Assembly (NCBI GenBank): GCA_020744225.1
Contig: JAGMWG010000023.1
Span: 558,001 to 622,000 of the forward strand
Source of the DNA: Paraphoma chrysanthemicola
Lineage: Eukaryota > Ascomycota > Dothideomycetes > Pleosporales > Phaeosphaeriaceae
Reading direction: 5' to 3'
Length of the DNA: 64,000 nucleotides
Positions 22,561 through 33,508 of this stretch are shown piece by piece. Every line of letters begins with the position of its first letter. Position 1 is the first letter of the stretch. Under the pieces are notes generated by a model. It was not told the origin of the DNA. It did no database searches and saw nothing but the letters and a program-made list of their open reading frames with translations. The position numbers were made by a program, and so were the translations under genes.

Positions 22561-25500
22561 ATGGAAAGGAAGGCCCTCATATTCCCCTGGTGCGTCCCGC
22601 CCTGGTGCAGCCGACTGCCCACCCCCAAGATACAATCGTGCACCGCAGTTGCTGACAGGAACAGCGGCCTCGTCCTAGCGTCTGGATATTTGAGCACCGC
22701 GCCGCCCGTCGATTACTCGTTCGCCTTCGACAAGCCGCTGCACACGGTCGGCGTCGTGCTGCTGCTGACAGGGCTCGCCGTTGTCTTCATTGAAGCCTGG
22801 GGTCGCGGAGCCGCCCACCCGCAACCGCCGACGAGGTACATCGCGATACCGCTGAGCGATGGGCAGAGCAGGCCCCCCGGCGAAGAGATATGGACCGAGG
22901 CAGGCGCCCTGGGACGGCGGAGAGCATGGAGCGTCAAGGCCGTGGGCGCGCTGTTGGCGGTGCTGCTGTTCGCCATCTGCGGTCGCATAGGCATCTTCTT
23001 CCGCGTCATGAAGGACATCGAGTGCAGTGGGCCGTCGGCGCTGGTGGGTGCAGCCATGTCCACAAAACATTCACTGCTAACACGTTCAGGCATTCCTTCC
23101 TCTTGTCCTCGCGCTCTACCACAGCCTGCGCCATCCCAGCCAGCGACAATACCCCGCCTGGAGTGCTGACTCACGCCCGCGTACCCTGCTCGACCGCGTC
23201 TTCAACTTCGTCTACGACGGCTCCACACGATACATACTGCCTTCCCTCCTGCTCTCCATTAGCAGCTTCCTGGTGCTCGTCAAAACGAGCGCTCTCCGCT
23301 CCACCTACATCTGCCCTGTCGCAAACTCGACAGCTGCAACTATTCCCACATTACAGTTCTTTGGCTTCTTGATAGACTGCATCGTGGTCCAGGCCATATA
23401 CCGCCTGGTCGACGATGGCATCTCGCCCGTGGACGACTGGACTATCCATCTCCAGGATGGTACTTCAAACCACCTGCTCGTTGGGCTAACCCTTACTGTA
23501 TGTTTAAATTTCTCATAAAACTACATACACACTAACACCTACAGGCATCATCTCTGGTCATTCTCGTAGCCGGCATGGTGGTATACCCTGCCATGCCCGA
23601 GCATCGCGAATGGATGCTCTCATTTCCTTCCGAATATCTTCTTGGCCTTTTGCGCTTGTCGTTGATGATACCCTTTATGACTCTATGTTTTCTAAAATCG
23701 GTACGTCCACAATCCCAACCGTGCATTGGCTATTGCTAATTGTTAGGCTCGGTTATACGGCGTTATGAGCGCGGTGCTCCTCGTGGCATTTTCATCTGCA
23801 TACATTGGCGTTCTTCGCGCCCTCGGGACCGGCGTGTCCTATTCTTTTCCACCAAAGTCCACCGTCGGACTTACCCTTTGCCTTTCTCTACTCACCATCG
23901 CGCTCATCCTCCACCTCGTCACCGACACCAACATCGAAACTCGCATTCGCACCACTGTTCCCGTGCGTCTTGGCAGAAACCAAAGTGCCGCTTTCGTCGT
24001 TCTGCTCATTGCTTTCTCCATTGGAGTAGTGGTTTATCGACATGGTCCGCCCACTTCCGAGCATCCGATTGCTACTCTAATTGAACTGGCCGCAATTCGA
24101 CACGACACGTGGGAGTCGCAAGCACACCGCAGCAAGTCACTGGCTGAGGCGGTAGTTCACTATCGTCAGCGCTATCGTCGAGATCCGCCCCCAAACTTCG
24201 ATAAATGGTACGACTTCGCCGTCACTCGCAACTCGATTGTAATCGATGACTTTGACAACATTGAAGAGGACCTCGCACCCTTTTCATCTTTCAACCCAGA
24301 CGACCTGAGACTTCGCACGGTCACTGTGCTAGCGACAAACACTGATATTAGTGGCATTCGGATAAGAGGCGGAAAGGCTGAATCGATGGCAGATGTGCCC
24401 GAGGAGCACAGTTGGGTAATCGAAGGCGCTGTGACCATGATACAACAATTTGCAGAATTCCTGCCCGACATGGACCTCGCCATGAATCTCCATGACGAAT
24501 GTCGCGTCGCCATACCCTACGATCACCTTCAGGACGCACTCAGGAACCCACAGCCTTACCCTACGCCTGAGCCATCCAAGCCATCTCAAGATTTCAGCGC
24601 TGACCGTGCTAAGAAGTGGCCTGAAATCGAAGATGTCCGCACCGACCCTCAATTCTTTGAAGATGCCAGGCCGCCTACATTCCAGACCTATGGATCAGTC
24701 GCCTGTCCGCCCAAGTCTCGCGCCAGGAAAGAGCGCCATTGGCATACAAGAAGCTTTTGCTCAAAGTGCACCGAGCCTCACTCGATGGGAGCATTTGTCT
24801 CGAATTGGAGCCTTTCTGCGGATCCTTGTCATCAACCGGACATCGCAAATCTTCATGGCATGCACTTGAGTCCGTCAACCTTGATGGGCACCCACGATGT
24901 AGTGCCCATCTTTAGTCAGAGTCGCGCACCAGGCTACATCGACATCCGCTATCCGTCTCCATGGAGCTATTTGGAGAAGACAAAATACGAATTCGACGAG
25001 AAATTCCCAGACCCTCACTTTGAAGATAAGGAAGACATCCTATTCTGGCGCGGCAACACTTCGGAAGGTGTGACGTCCGTAGGCACGTGGAAGGGCATGC
25101 TTCGTCAACGACTTGTGCACCTGGTCAATAATCAGACCTCCCGCCATCCCATCATGCTGCCCAGAGGCGATCATTCCGACAATCTCGAATATGTCATGAA
25201 GCGTACCACCGATATCAAGAGATACCTTGCACCCAAGATCGATGCGCGCTTCGTCGATAAGGTCACCAGCTGCGTCGGCCAAGATTGTCATGACCAAAAG
25301 AAGGAGTTCTGGTTCGGCGACGATGTTGATCTCAAACAGCACTGGCGATACCGGTACCTCTTCGATGCCGACGGTCCTGGCTTCTCGACGCGCTTCATCC
25401 CATTCCTCAAATCCAACAGCGTCGTATTCAAAGCCGCGCTCTTCCGCGAATGGTACGAAGGCCGTCTCACTGCGTGGAAGCATTTTGTTCCTGTAGACCT

Positions 25501-25768
25501 ACGCTTGCATGACTTGTTCTCATCACTAGCTTATTTCGGTGGGTATGGTGTCGAGGCTCGAAACAAGCGTATGATGGAGGGCAAGTTAAAGCAGGCGGAG
25601 AAGATTGCGAGAGATGGCAAAGTGTGGACGGAGAAAGTGCTCAGGAAAGAAGACATGGAGGTGTACATGTTCCGCTTGCTACTGGAGTGGGCGCGTTTGA
25701 CGGACGATAAGAGGACGGAGGTTGGGTTCCGCATGGGGAGAGGAAGAGAGGAGCGAAGTGAGCTTTGA
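22561..25768 (+). CDS. GT90 glycosyltransferase (CAP10-like) with multi-pass N-terminus
   Basis: Exons 22561-23043, 23090-23497, 23545-23700 and 23747-25768 give 1022 residues in frame. The N-terminal half has about 8 hydrophobic segments (for example VGVVLLLTGLAVVFIEAW, LLAVLLFAICGRIGIFF, SLVILVAGMVVY). The C-terminal 500 residues are the CAP10/GT90 domain, with EDILFWRGNTSEG, RHPIMLP and YRYLFDADGPGFSTRFIPFLKS as the recognisable core and VFKAALFREWY after it. Cryptococcus Cap10/Cap59-class and related proteins add xylose or other sugars during capsule and cell-surface glycan synthesis in the Golgi; the donor here is unknown. The start is the first in-frame ATG after a stop at 22531, but the first 40 residues are not membrane-like, so the true start is uncertain. 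A GH20 fragment follows on the same strand. Confidence 0.85.
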
Positions 25769-26624
25769 GGTGTTTAGCTCAAGCGACCGATTATTATATA
25801 GTGCATTGCATGGTGTTAATTGGATCAAAAGATATCGTCTTCTTTCTCAAATGGCTTTTCCAGCGAAAATTAATGCCAAACGCAGATCCAGTGCCCACAC
25901 TACGATTCTGGCTGTGAATTGGCCAGCACATGGACACGACTTTGTGCGGAAAAGTGGCACTCTTCTGGCGCATCTGCGTCCGCAACATCTTGTGGAAGAA
26001 CCCGACACGCTTTCCCCCTCCCGCCGGCAAGGAATCTCATGCACACCGTCTCGAACAACGTTCATACCGACATCCACAGGAGAATGCCACGCATCTCACC
26101 TTGTTTCCGCCGTTCATCAGTCTTGTCTCTGTTCATGCTTCACCACTTCCTCGTCTCCAACCTGTCATTCCTGCGCAGGGAAAGATTGTGGGCGAATAGC
26201 GAAAGTTGATGCTGAAGATAGACAGAGAATGTTGCGAAGCGCGGTGAGAGTGGTGGTGGCGGAGCGGAGCTCGAAGAATTTCTATGATTTGATTGGTCGT
26301 GCATTGAAGTGGAGACTCACCCGTTCGGGACACATTCTTGTGCCCTTGTTGAGGGACGCCACCAATATCGTACTAAGACAGCCTAGCCTCTGGCTTATTC
26401 CGAGCAGTCAGCATTCGATCGACCATTGACTAATCACATCACCTGTTTTGCAGCATAAATATAGCGCTAAGCGATGTACGGAACACACGCTGTTCAAAAG
26501 CGTGGCGCAGCTGCGTGCAGGGGAGAAGCCGCAATTCCGACGCGTGCGCGAATCAATTAAACCCCGCCCGCGCCCGGGTATCCCTCCAGCTGTAAAGCCC
26601 CATCCTACCTGAAATTAACACAGG
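25769..26624. other. Intergenic region holding a short copy of a hAT-adjacent repeat
   Basis: No gene is supported. The segment 26231-26264 matches 28406-28439 at 31 of 34 bases in direct orientation. The second copy lies in the 5' coding part of the hAT remnant, so the first may be an old transposon footprint. The 150 bp before 26625 do not encode the N-terminal domain expected of a GH20 enzyme. Confidence 0.4.
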
Positions 26625-27680
26625 ATGGAGTCCACCGACCTCTACCCTCACAGAGGCTTCATGCTGGACACGGGCCGGAAGTTTTTCCCTGTTCAAGCCA
26701 TCCTCTCTCTGTTGACCTTGCTTCAACAATACAACTTCAATGTCTTCCACTGGCATATATACGATGCAGAAAGCTTTCCTTTACATTGGCCAGCAGATGG
26801 TGGTTTGACAAATGTGAGCATAGAGCACAGTCATACTCCTACATACTATACTTCTCAGGATATCCAGAGTGTGATTTCACATGCAAAGGATTTGGATATT
26901 CTTGTCTATCCGGAGACAGACATGCCTGGCCATTGTGATATATGGTAAGTGATGGAAATCACCTTAGCGTTTGCAACACGAGCGCTGACGTTATCGTTCT
27001 AGGGGACTATGGAAACAATACTTGGTAGTCGGCAAGCCAGACCTGCAAAACCCGGAGGCCCAACTGGATATCAGGCAGTCCCAAACATTTGACTATATAA
27101 CCAGTATGGTCTCCACGGTTGATGGATATTTCAAGTCTCCTCTACAAAACAGGACTCCTATGCATCACTTTGGCGGCGATGAAGTGGCATATATGTGGCA
27201 CACTAAAGATGACAACAAATTGTTCGACTCGTTTCTGCAATGGCTCAAAAACCTTCAACCAACCAAAAACAAAACACTGATTCTCTGGGACGATCCTCTT
27301 ACCGACCCGGAAAAGAAAATAAACCTATCGAAGGATTGGATTATACAAACCTGGCATGACGGTGTCACTCAAGCAGTGCTCAACAAGGGTCACCGGGTTA
27401 TTGTCTCTGAAGCCGATGCATTTTACATTCACAATGCAGACTACAACAAAACATCCTCGTTTGTATTCCCGGATCATCGCAACGTCATGGGATTTGAACT
27501 TGTCTGGTTTACTTCGGAAGACGATGATCCAAATGACTTTAACCACAGTCGGGTCGTAGAGCCAATGAAAGCTGCGTCACAGATTCGAAGAAAGCAGAAC
27601 TCGTCCAGCTCAGGAGCGGTATACACAATCATTGGTTCCAAGTTACGAATTAGGCTAACTATAATTAGACTCCGCAACAC
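26625..27680 (+). pseudogene. GH20 beta-N-acetylhexosaminidase, fragment truncated at both ends
   Basis: Exons 26625-26945 and 27003 to about 27680 join in frame with a good intron. They encode the middle of a GH20 catalytic domain: LYPHRGFMLDTGR, FNVFHWHIYDAESFP, YPETDMPGHCDIWG and the acid/base motif HHFGGDEV (catalytic Asp-Glu pair), then LILWDDPL and IQTWHDG. A complete enzyme would have a signal peptide and an N-terminal accessory domain of 100-150 residues; both are missing. It would also have a further C-terminal part of the barrel. Instead the frame passes at about 27670-27690 into low-complexity sequence antisense to a hAT transposase remnant. The active-site residues are kept, so loss may be recent. 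It is read as a broken gene. A functional chimera is unlikely but not excluded. Confidence 0.75.
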
Positions 27681-28445
27681 GCAAGTAACGCAATCTTCAA
27701 GTCGTTGTTTGACTTGCTTGGTGGTGACGGTCCTCGCGGCTTGCTTGTTGCTTGTTTGTTGGTGTTTTCGAGCAGCTTGTTTGCAACAGCATTGTTGTAA
27801 TCCTCCTTATCGCTGCCGAATGTAATCGCTTGGCCGATGAGGTTGAGCGTATGAGGGAGAAAAAGGAGGCGTCGATAGGCAGCGTAAAAGTCGTATACGC
27901 TAGCAAGCGCAGCTACCGCCGTGTCGTTGTTGGCAGCGTTGCTAAGTACAAAGTAATCCAGCTTGTTGCTGGCAATGCTGTATACTTGAAGCGTCTTAAC
28001 AGGAGCAGATGCAATAGCATCGCCTGTATGAGCGCCAGCGAGTTGGGGGACAGCGATGGGCAAGTCTTGTAGTACTCCAGAAGTGTTAGTAAAGTGCGCA
28101 ACAACCCCAAAGAACCCATGCTTGCCACCTTTTTGTCGTCCGGCCGTCAAAGCTTACATGTGTTTTACTAGCAGCTTCTGACAGAGGCTGGACGACCTTA
28201 GGTTGCATGTAGTGGAAGAGCCGCATCGCGTACGTAGCTACACTTCGAGGACTTATCCGCAACGTCGCCTCTGCCTCTAGATTTGCGACGCTGATCATCG
28301 CTCGAAAAGATTGCCTTGCAAGCAACTCCATTGGCAAGTTAATGTCGAGTAAAAGGAGGACTGAGGCTTCTTGAAATTGCTGTTTATTGAAGTTGCAGCG
28401 AGAGAGTTGCGGAGCGCGGTGAGAGGGGTGGTGGAGGAGGGAGTT
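27665..28445 (-). mobile_element. hAT-family transposase remnant
   Basis: The minus strand carries the catalytic-core region of a fungal hAT transposase in two frames. The upstream frame (about 28445-28086) reads ATLRISPRSVATYA, then THVSFDGRTTK. The downstream frame (28150-27665) reads GFFGVVAHF, VPQLAGAHTGDAI, YFVLSNAANNDTAV and LPHTLNLIGQAI. The switch falls at a run of A near 28130-28135 and is explained by one extra base. The downstream frame ends in a Ser/Pro/Lys tail, and the C-terminal dimerisation region of hAT enzymes is missing. Neither a BED zinc finger nor terminal inverted repeats were found. This is a dead, truncated copy that abuts and probably truncated the GH20 gene. Confidence 0.8.
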
Positions 28446-28937
28446 TGGTGGCAGACATTGGAAGTTAGGAACTAGGGAGGTTGGTAGGCGGGAGGTGTTG
28501 AGAGGGGAGGAATGGTGGTTGAAAGAAATGAAATTCGTTGCTGAGACGGATCCGGGATTTGAAAGAAGTGTGTAATGGCCGAGGAATGGTGCTGTGTTTT
28601 GTCATATGAGAACTGTGTAACTGAATAAGGCGTGGGAAAGGCATTCTGCATATCGATCGCCAGTTATCGCCAAAACATCAAGAAAGGTGGCTGGGGAACA
28701 TCAATCTCAACATCAATCTCAGGGTGATGCGGATGGTATGGCTTTCTTTAATTTCCAGGTAGGCGTTTGTTTATTGATTCATTATCGATCCTTTCCTTTC
28801 TTTTCCACGAACAATAGGGCCCTGGATCCGACACGGCAGTATTCACATCCGCTTCATATGGACATACCCACAGAGTAGTAGGTCTAATATATGCGTATAG
28901 TAACAGCAGCTTCTTCGACGGATCGATACGGTTGTCT
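28446..28937. other. Intergenic region right of the hAT remnant
   Basis: Purine-rich sequence at 28430-28530 (gtgg/gagg repeats) continues from the transposon remnant. No gene is seen. Confidence 0.35.
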
Positions 28938-30088
28938 CTAAGAAGGGTGATACGCCTTGTATACCTGAAGCGCTCCTTCGATACTCTGCACCATACCGAA
29001 GAATATGGTCAAGATCAAGACGAGCACGGCGACCCAGAAAGTATACCACTGCACGCCATTGCGTCGATCGAACCACCATTGTGACATTGTGGCTGGCCGT
29101 GACTGATCAAAAGCTTGCTTCAGCATGACCAGACGGTCGTGCCAGAAGTGGAATGTTTCGATCTGGCGATCTTCGAGACGCATTGGGTCGCAGCGGAGAA
29201 GCATGTTGTCGAATTTGGTTGATTGCTTGTTGAGCCATTTGCGCGTGGAGCGATCGTGTTGGGGAAAGAGCAAAGCCAATGTACGGATGGTTTCTTCTTT
29301 GAGTCCTGTCGGAAAGATGGAACTAACACTTTCAGTCGAGTTGTTGATTTACATACTTTGTGTACGAACCTGACTTGGCGGTGCAAGAACGAAGCATGAT
29401 GGAAAACTGCCACGAGTTTGTCTTCTTTGTCAATCAACCGAAGATGGTCTGCAAGATTGTCGGTGAATTTGACCCGAATGCCGGCGACGCGCTCAAGATT
29501 CGCAGCCGTGAACGATGGGTCTAGCCTGACGCCGTCATTGCCGAGGACCCGGTTCTCAGTAAAATGCTCAGCCATGCATTCTTTGAGGCCACCTGCTTGC
29601 CAGTTGAGTTGCATCTGAACCGATACGAATGATCGAGTGGACCGGACGTTGGTCATGAGATGCAGTCGCGCAGCGAGATCAATAGTGTTATTGAGTATAT
29701 TGTCTTCGTCGGGCCGGTTTGGAGTCAGCAATTTGCTTCTGAGCAGGTCTTTTATGGATGCTCTGTCGGCATTGTTCTCGACCTGACGAGCAACATCCAC
29801 AACATCCTGGTGCGTTCGGGCGAGTACATGCTGCCCTCTGTCGACTAGTGCGTCGTGACACTGACGAACGTAGTAGTCAAAGTATGGTTCAAGTTCCAGA
29901 TATTGCTGATGTGCGGTACTGACAGAAGGCGAGGACCACAGGTTGTCCGCGATGTTGTCTCGCGTCTCCTTCGCGATTATGGCTTTGTTGAGTGGAAGAG
30001 CTAGGCTGGCCATGATGACGTCACGTGCTGACGAACGCGAGATGAGTTGGCAGAGCAGCGCATCCTGGAGTTTATGCAAGAAGTCCAT
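28938..30088 (-). CDS. Fungal protein of unknown function with C-terminal membrane segment
   Basis: Exons 30088-29370 and 29328-28938, with a short 41-nt intron, give 369 residues. The junction restores the conserved reading HHASFLHRQ into SIFPTGLKEETIRTLALLFP. The N-terminal 300 residues are predicted soluble and helical. Near the C-terminus come ETFHFWHDRL, QWWFDRRNGVQWYTFW and one or two hydrophobic helices (VAVLVLILTIFFGMVQS), ending IEGALQVYKAYHPS. This tail is characteristic of an expanded family of uncharacterised fungal proteins. The topology suggests a tail-anchored protein. No catalytic motif was identified. The intron donor (GTTCGT) is weak, so the exact junction may shift. Confidence 0.7.
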
Positions 30089-30507
30089 GGCACAGCCACC
30101 ATGTAGCTTAGGAGCCTAGTAGTGAGCTTCCTCCACGTGGACAACAATCAAGATACTGAGGCAGGTCAAAACATCCAAACATACAAAGATATGTATTGAA
30201 CTCCAGGATGATGTGCGATGGCCTTCTGTTGATAATTTTGCTATGATGTGTGCAGGATACATTACATAGTTGAGGTTGATCACCACGCAGCCATAGGCAC
30301 TGCCTTGTCTGCCAAAAAGTCGGTATGATCTCAGCCCCGAAGGCTGACACAACACCGCATGTCCCGCATCTTCAGCCTTCTGGCCGTGCAACAGCCTTCT
30401 CATTCTACATCTAATCTGGGTTTTCCAATCATCCAACTTGTCCGCGCATGCTCTTGATCTGGTATTCATATCAGAATTGAATAACGAAGTTCATCCATGT
30501 TCCTGTC
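30089..30507. other. Divergent intergenic region
   Basis: This lies between the starts of two divergent genes. No coding or RNA feature is recognised. Confidence 0.35.
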
Positions 30508-32313
30508 ATGTCCAATCAAATCTTGGAGACTCTCGCGAGCCGAGTAAGCTCTCGTCCGAGACAGGTACCGGTCCAAGGCTGTAAAGGGGAATACATTGGG
30601 CCTATCAATCTCATCTATCATTGTTGGGTTGCGACAGGGCCGCACCGCGATCTGTTCTACAGCCAGCTGAAGGACAGCATCCTACGTCTTTTGGATGGTT
30701 GGTCTGCCTCTTTGTCGAGCGAGGACTTTGTCATATTGTCGCTGTACATGATCGGGAGGTCTGAAAGAACTGCATCGCCTACAATTTGTTTTATTTCTGC
30801 CAATGAACGCAATCGCAAAGAGGCCCGAGCCTTAGTCAAGGAGAGCGGTCTACTCAAAGGGTATCCAGGATTCAAAACCTCGCATATGTCAAAGGATCCT
30901 GCATGGGGCGCAGAGCTGGAGCAACTAGGAACGGAAAAAGAGCACCTGGCGGCCGATGATGCAAGTGTCTTCCCCAAAGAAGCATATTATGAGTTTCAGA
31001 AGCCTGTAAATATGATCGGCATGCCTGTATACGCACGCCATGCGTCTACAATGCGTGCAGCCACCGCCAACGCAATCGAACTGAGAGGCCGTCTTTACTT
31101 CCTGACGGTATCACATGTCTTCATGGAGGCACAAACAGCCGCAGTTGCCCCAGTGGCAGGAACGAATATCGACTTCGAGATCGATAGTGACGAGGAAACG
31201 GACGATCTCGACGAAATGGAGACATCTGTGACAAGCCTCGGCAGTCTAAGCTCAGATGGAAATTCAAACGATGCTTCTTCATCGGAAGAAGGTCTGAACT
31301 ACTCTTATCTGGAGAGCATCCTGACCGTGAATGAAGCACCGTCAGTCCCTTCAATCACACCGGGTATAGAAGAGCCGATCCCTTCAATAAAGAAAGATTC
31401 TCGTTCACAAGACTCCACTGATCAAAACCTTACTGAGCTCTTGCCCCCACAAGCGAATCGGGAGAAGTACACGTACAGCTTACTCGGTATCATGTACGAT
31501 TGGTCTAGGGAACAAGATTGGGCACTCATTGATGTGCCTGTTTTTGACAAAAGGCGGCTCAAACGGGAGCAGAAAAGTCTCTCCCCAGCGCGAATATCTG
31601 CCCTGGTCGCAAGCGGCTTGCAAATCGTTGCTTACACGGCGTCACGCGGGAAAATTAGTGGCACTGTCGTTGGAAACCCTTCCTTCATGCGAGTTCCTCA
31701 GGGCGAACGATTTCAACAAGTACACGCCATAAGACTGAATGGATCGTTGACGCAAGGAGACTGCGGATCGGCTGTATTTGAGGCAACCAAACAGAATCTT
31801 GTAGGCATAATTGTGGCAGGCTGTCGACCGAGCGGCATGGCGTATATCGTGCCCGCCACTGACATCGTGGCTGATGTCATGGTAGCTGCTCAGCGGCTAA
31901 AATTTGCCTGGCGATCACAACAAAAGTCTGTTCTGTCGCACCGGGAAAATTATCTGCCAGACTCGACTGAAACGTTTCTGCGGGTGCCGACCAGCAGATG
32001 GAGTGGTCCACTACATCTTTCCAGGCATTCACAGGCACACTCGAAGGCTAGAGAGAACTCGCAACACCACCCCGAGGGAAGATCATGGAAGCATACAGTG
32101 CAAAGTATGTCAGACAATTTTACGATCCAGTCTATACATGAGAGTCCACGTGCCCAATGGCCCTGGATGCGTGACTCAGCTAGGAATATACTACGTCGTG
32201 AACGGGAGCGGGATCGGGAACGAAGCAGAAAGTATGAGCATACAGGAACACAGAGGCAACGCGAAGAAAGCTTGCGAGAAATGGACGAAGCACGAGACCG
32301 AGGTTCAGAGTAA
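30508..32313 (+). CDS. Chymotrypsin-fold protease-like protein with Cys at the nucleophile position
   Basis: Single exon, 601 residues. Three motifs in the right order suggest a trypsin-like double-barrel fold: His203 in YFLTVSHVF, Asp337 in REQDWALIDV and Cys419 in TQGDCGSAVF, followed by LVGIIVAGC. The usual GDSGG serine is thus a cysteine. An acidic Ser-rich insert (about 222-320) separates His and Asp. Residues 1-165 form an N-terminal domain I do not recognise, and the last 120 residues are polar and Arg/Glu-rich (RRERERDRERSRK). No signal peptide, so an intracellular role is likely. Fungal proteins of this type sit in regulatory or incompatibility contexts, but the substrate is unknown. 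An extra C-terminal exon reaching 32446 (ending QDFDWVV) is possible. Confidence 0.65.
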   Translation: MSNQILETLASRVSSRPRQVPVQGCKGEYIGPINLIYHCWVATGPHRDLFYSQLKDSILRLLDGWSASLSSEDFVILSLYMIGRSERTASPTICFISANERNRKEARALVKESGLLKGYPGFKTSHMSKDPAWGAELEQLGTEKEHLAADDASVFPKEAYYEFQKPVNMIGMPVYARHASTMRAATANAIELRGRLYFLTVSHVFMEAQTAAVAPVAGTNIDFEIDSDEETDDLDEMETSVTSLGSLSSDGNSNDASSSEEGLNYSYLESILTVNEAPSVPSITPGIEEPIPSIKKDSRSQDSTDQNLTELLPPQANREKYTYSLLGIMYDWSREQDWALIDVPVFDKRRLKREQKSLSPARISALVASGLQIVAYTASRGKISGTVVGNPSFMRVPQGERFQQVHAIRLNGSLTQGDCGSAVFEATKQNLVGIIVAGCRPSGMAYIVPATDIVADVMVAAQRLKFAWRSQQKSVLSHRENYLPDSTETFLRVPTSRWSGPLHLSRHSQAHSKARENSQHHPEGRSWKHTVQSMSDNFTIQSIHESPRAQWPWMRDSARNILRRERERDRERSRKYEHTGTQRQREESLREMDEARDRGSE

Positions 32314-32842
32314 TGCAACGTCCGCCTGGCTTCCGCGCGCAAGCCACTTGCCAATCCTTAGCAGATACCAGTATCCTCAGCAGAAACCACAATTGGAAGA
32401 AGAACACCCCTGGCTCTGTACCCAGGATTTTGATTGGGTCGTGTGATGCGTCTGCAACAGGTGATGCTTCTGTGATGGTGGAGGCTCCTGTGCCGAGCCC
32501 GGAAGCGTCAACTGAAGAGTGGGCGTCACAAGTATATGGTACAGACGACTTATACGGCTGAGAGACTGAGATTGTACACAAGGTATGCTCAAGACTTGAA
32601 ACAAAGTGAGGACAAGGAAAAGAACACGCGCTCCTCCTTGTATAGCTGAATTCGCATTACAGTGATGGTGCTCGAATGGTCGGCTGCAGCAAATTTGACT
32701 GTTGGATTCGTAGTGTAAGACAGTCAACATGATCGGGTCCACAAGTGGATGATCCTTCACATAAACAACGGGAGTATCCCAAGGAGATAGCTTCAACTTT
32801 GACTATAACATTCCCCATCGTATTGTTACATCTACCATCGAG
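32314..32842. other. Convergent 3' region
   Basis: A frame ending at 32446 with an acidic/aromatic end could be a last exon of the upstream gene, but no clean splice phase was found. Otherwise nothing. Confidence 0.35.
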
Positions 32843-33508
32843 TCACCACCGCCCACTATACCCCACTGCCCTCCTCCCTCCATGTCCACCACCATACCCA
32901 CCACCATACCCACCCGACTCACCAACCATTCCAACCCCCCTCTTCCCAGACAACCCAGGAGCCACACCAACCCTCCCACCATCCTTCCTCACCGCCCGTC
33001 CATACTCATCCATATGTCCCTGTGCAATCGAGCTGCTCGCCGCCGCCGTAGCACTCAACTGAGCTGCCCTCGCACTCTTCGTAACCTGTTGAGCACTGCG
33101 CTCGCTCGCCCTCGCAGCACGCGTAGACGCATGCGCCGCATCAACAGAAGCTTTCGCCGACACCGCGCTAGGAAGAAGCGCAGCAACCGTCGCCAAAGTC
33201 GCAAGACCAGTCCAGATAGTTTTCTTCTGGTAAAAATGCTTTTCCTTATCGTCCTTCGAGTCCTTTGGTGGCGGTGGATACGGAGCAGAGTGTCGCGGTG
33301 GAGATTCGTGGTACGCTCGTGGAGGCGGTGGACCACGTGAGTGCGAGCGTGAGCGGGACCGAGATGGGGAGTAGGACTCGGAGCGAGTGCGTGGTGGTGG
33401 TGGGCGTGGGACTTGGGTAGATGGACGGCCGCGGGGTGTTGGGCCCATGTGTTCTGGGGAGAAGCGGACGCGGGGAGGAGATTCGGGTTCGCGGTAGCGG
33501 CGAGACAT
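32843..33508 (-). CDS. RS- and Gly-rich low-complexity protein, unknown function
   Basis: Single exon, 221 residues, ATG at 33508. An N-terminal Pro/Arg/Ser-rich region (about 1-85) includes SPSRSRSRSHSR. It is followed by a basic stretch EKHFYQKKTIW, a hydrophobic segment (TGLATLATVAALLPSAVSA, about 97-115), an Ala/Ser-rich helix and a Gly-rich tail (GGYGGGYGGGHGG). Similar proteins are common and poorly characterised in Dothideomycetes. The single hydrophobic segment suggests membrane association. No catalytic motif. The antisense frame is also long, but the ordered composition and clean start/stop favour this strand. Confidence 0.6.
   Translation of the reverse strand: MSRRYREPESPPRVRFSPEHMGPTPRGRPSTQVPRPPPPRTRSESYSPSRSRSRSHSRGPPPPRAYHESPPRHSAPYPPPPKDSKDDKEKHFYQKKTIWTGLATLATVAALLPSAVSAKASVDAAHASTRAARASERSAQQVTKSARAAQLSATAAASSSIAQGHMDEYGRAVRKDGGRVGVAPGLSGKRGVGMVGESGGYGGGYGGGHGGRRAVGYSGRW

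Noticed and set aside
31904..32446. 180-codon ORF as a separate gene
   Set aside because: Overlaps the protease-like gene in another frame. Only its last 25 codons look protein-like and may be a final exon of that gene.
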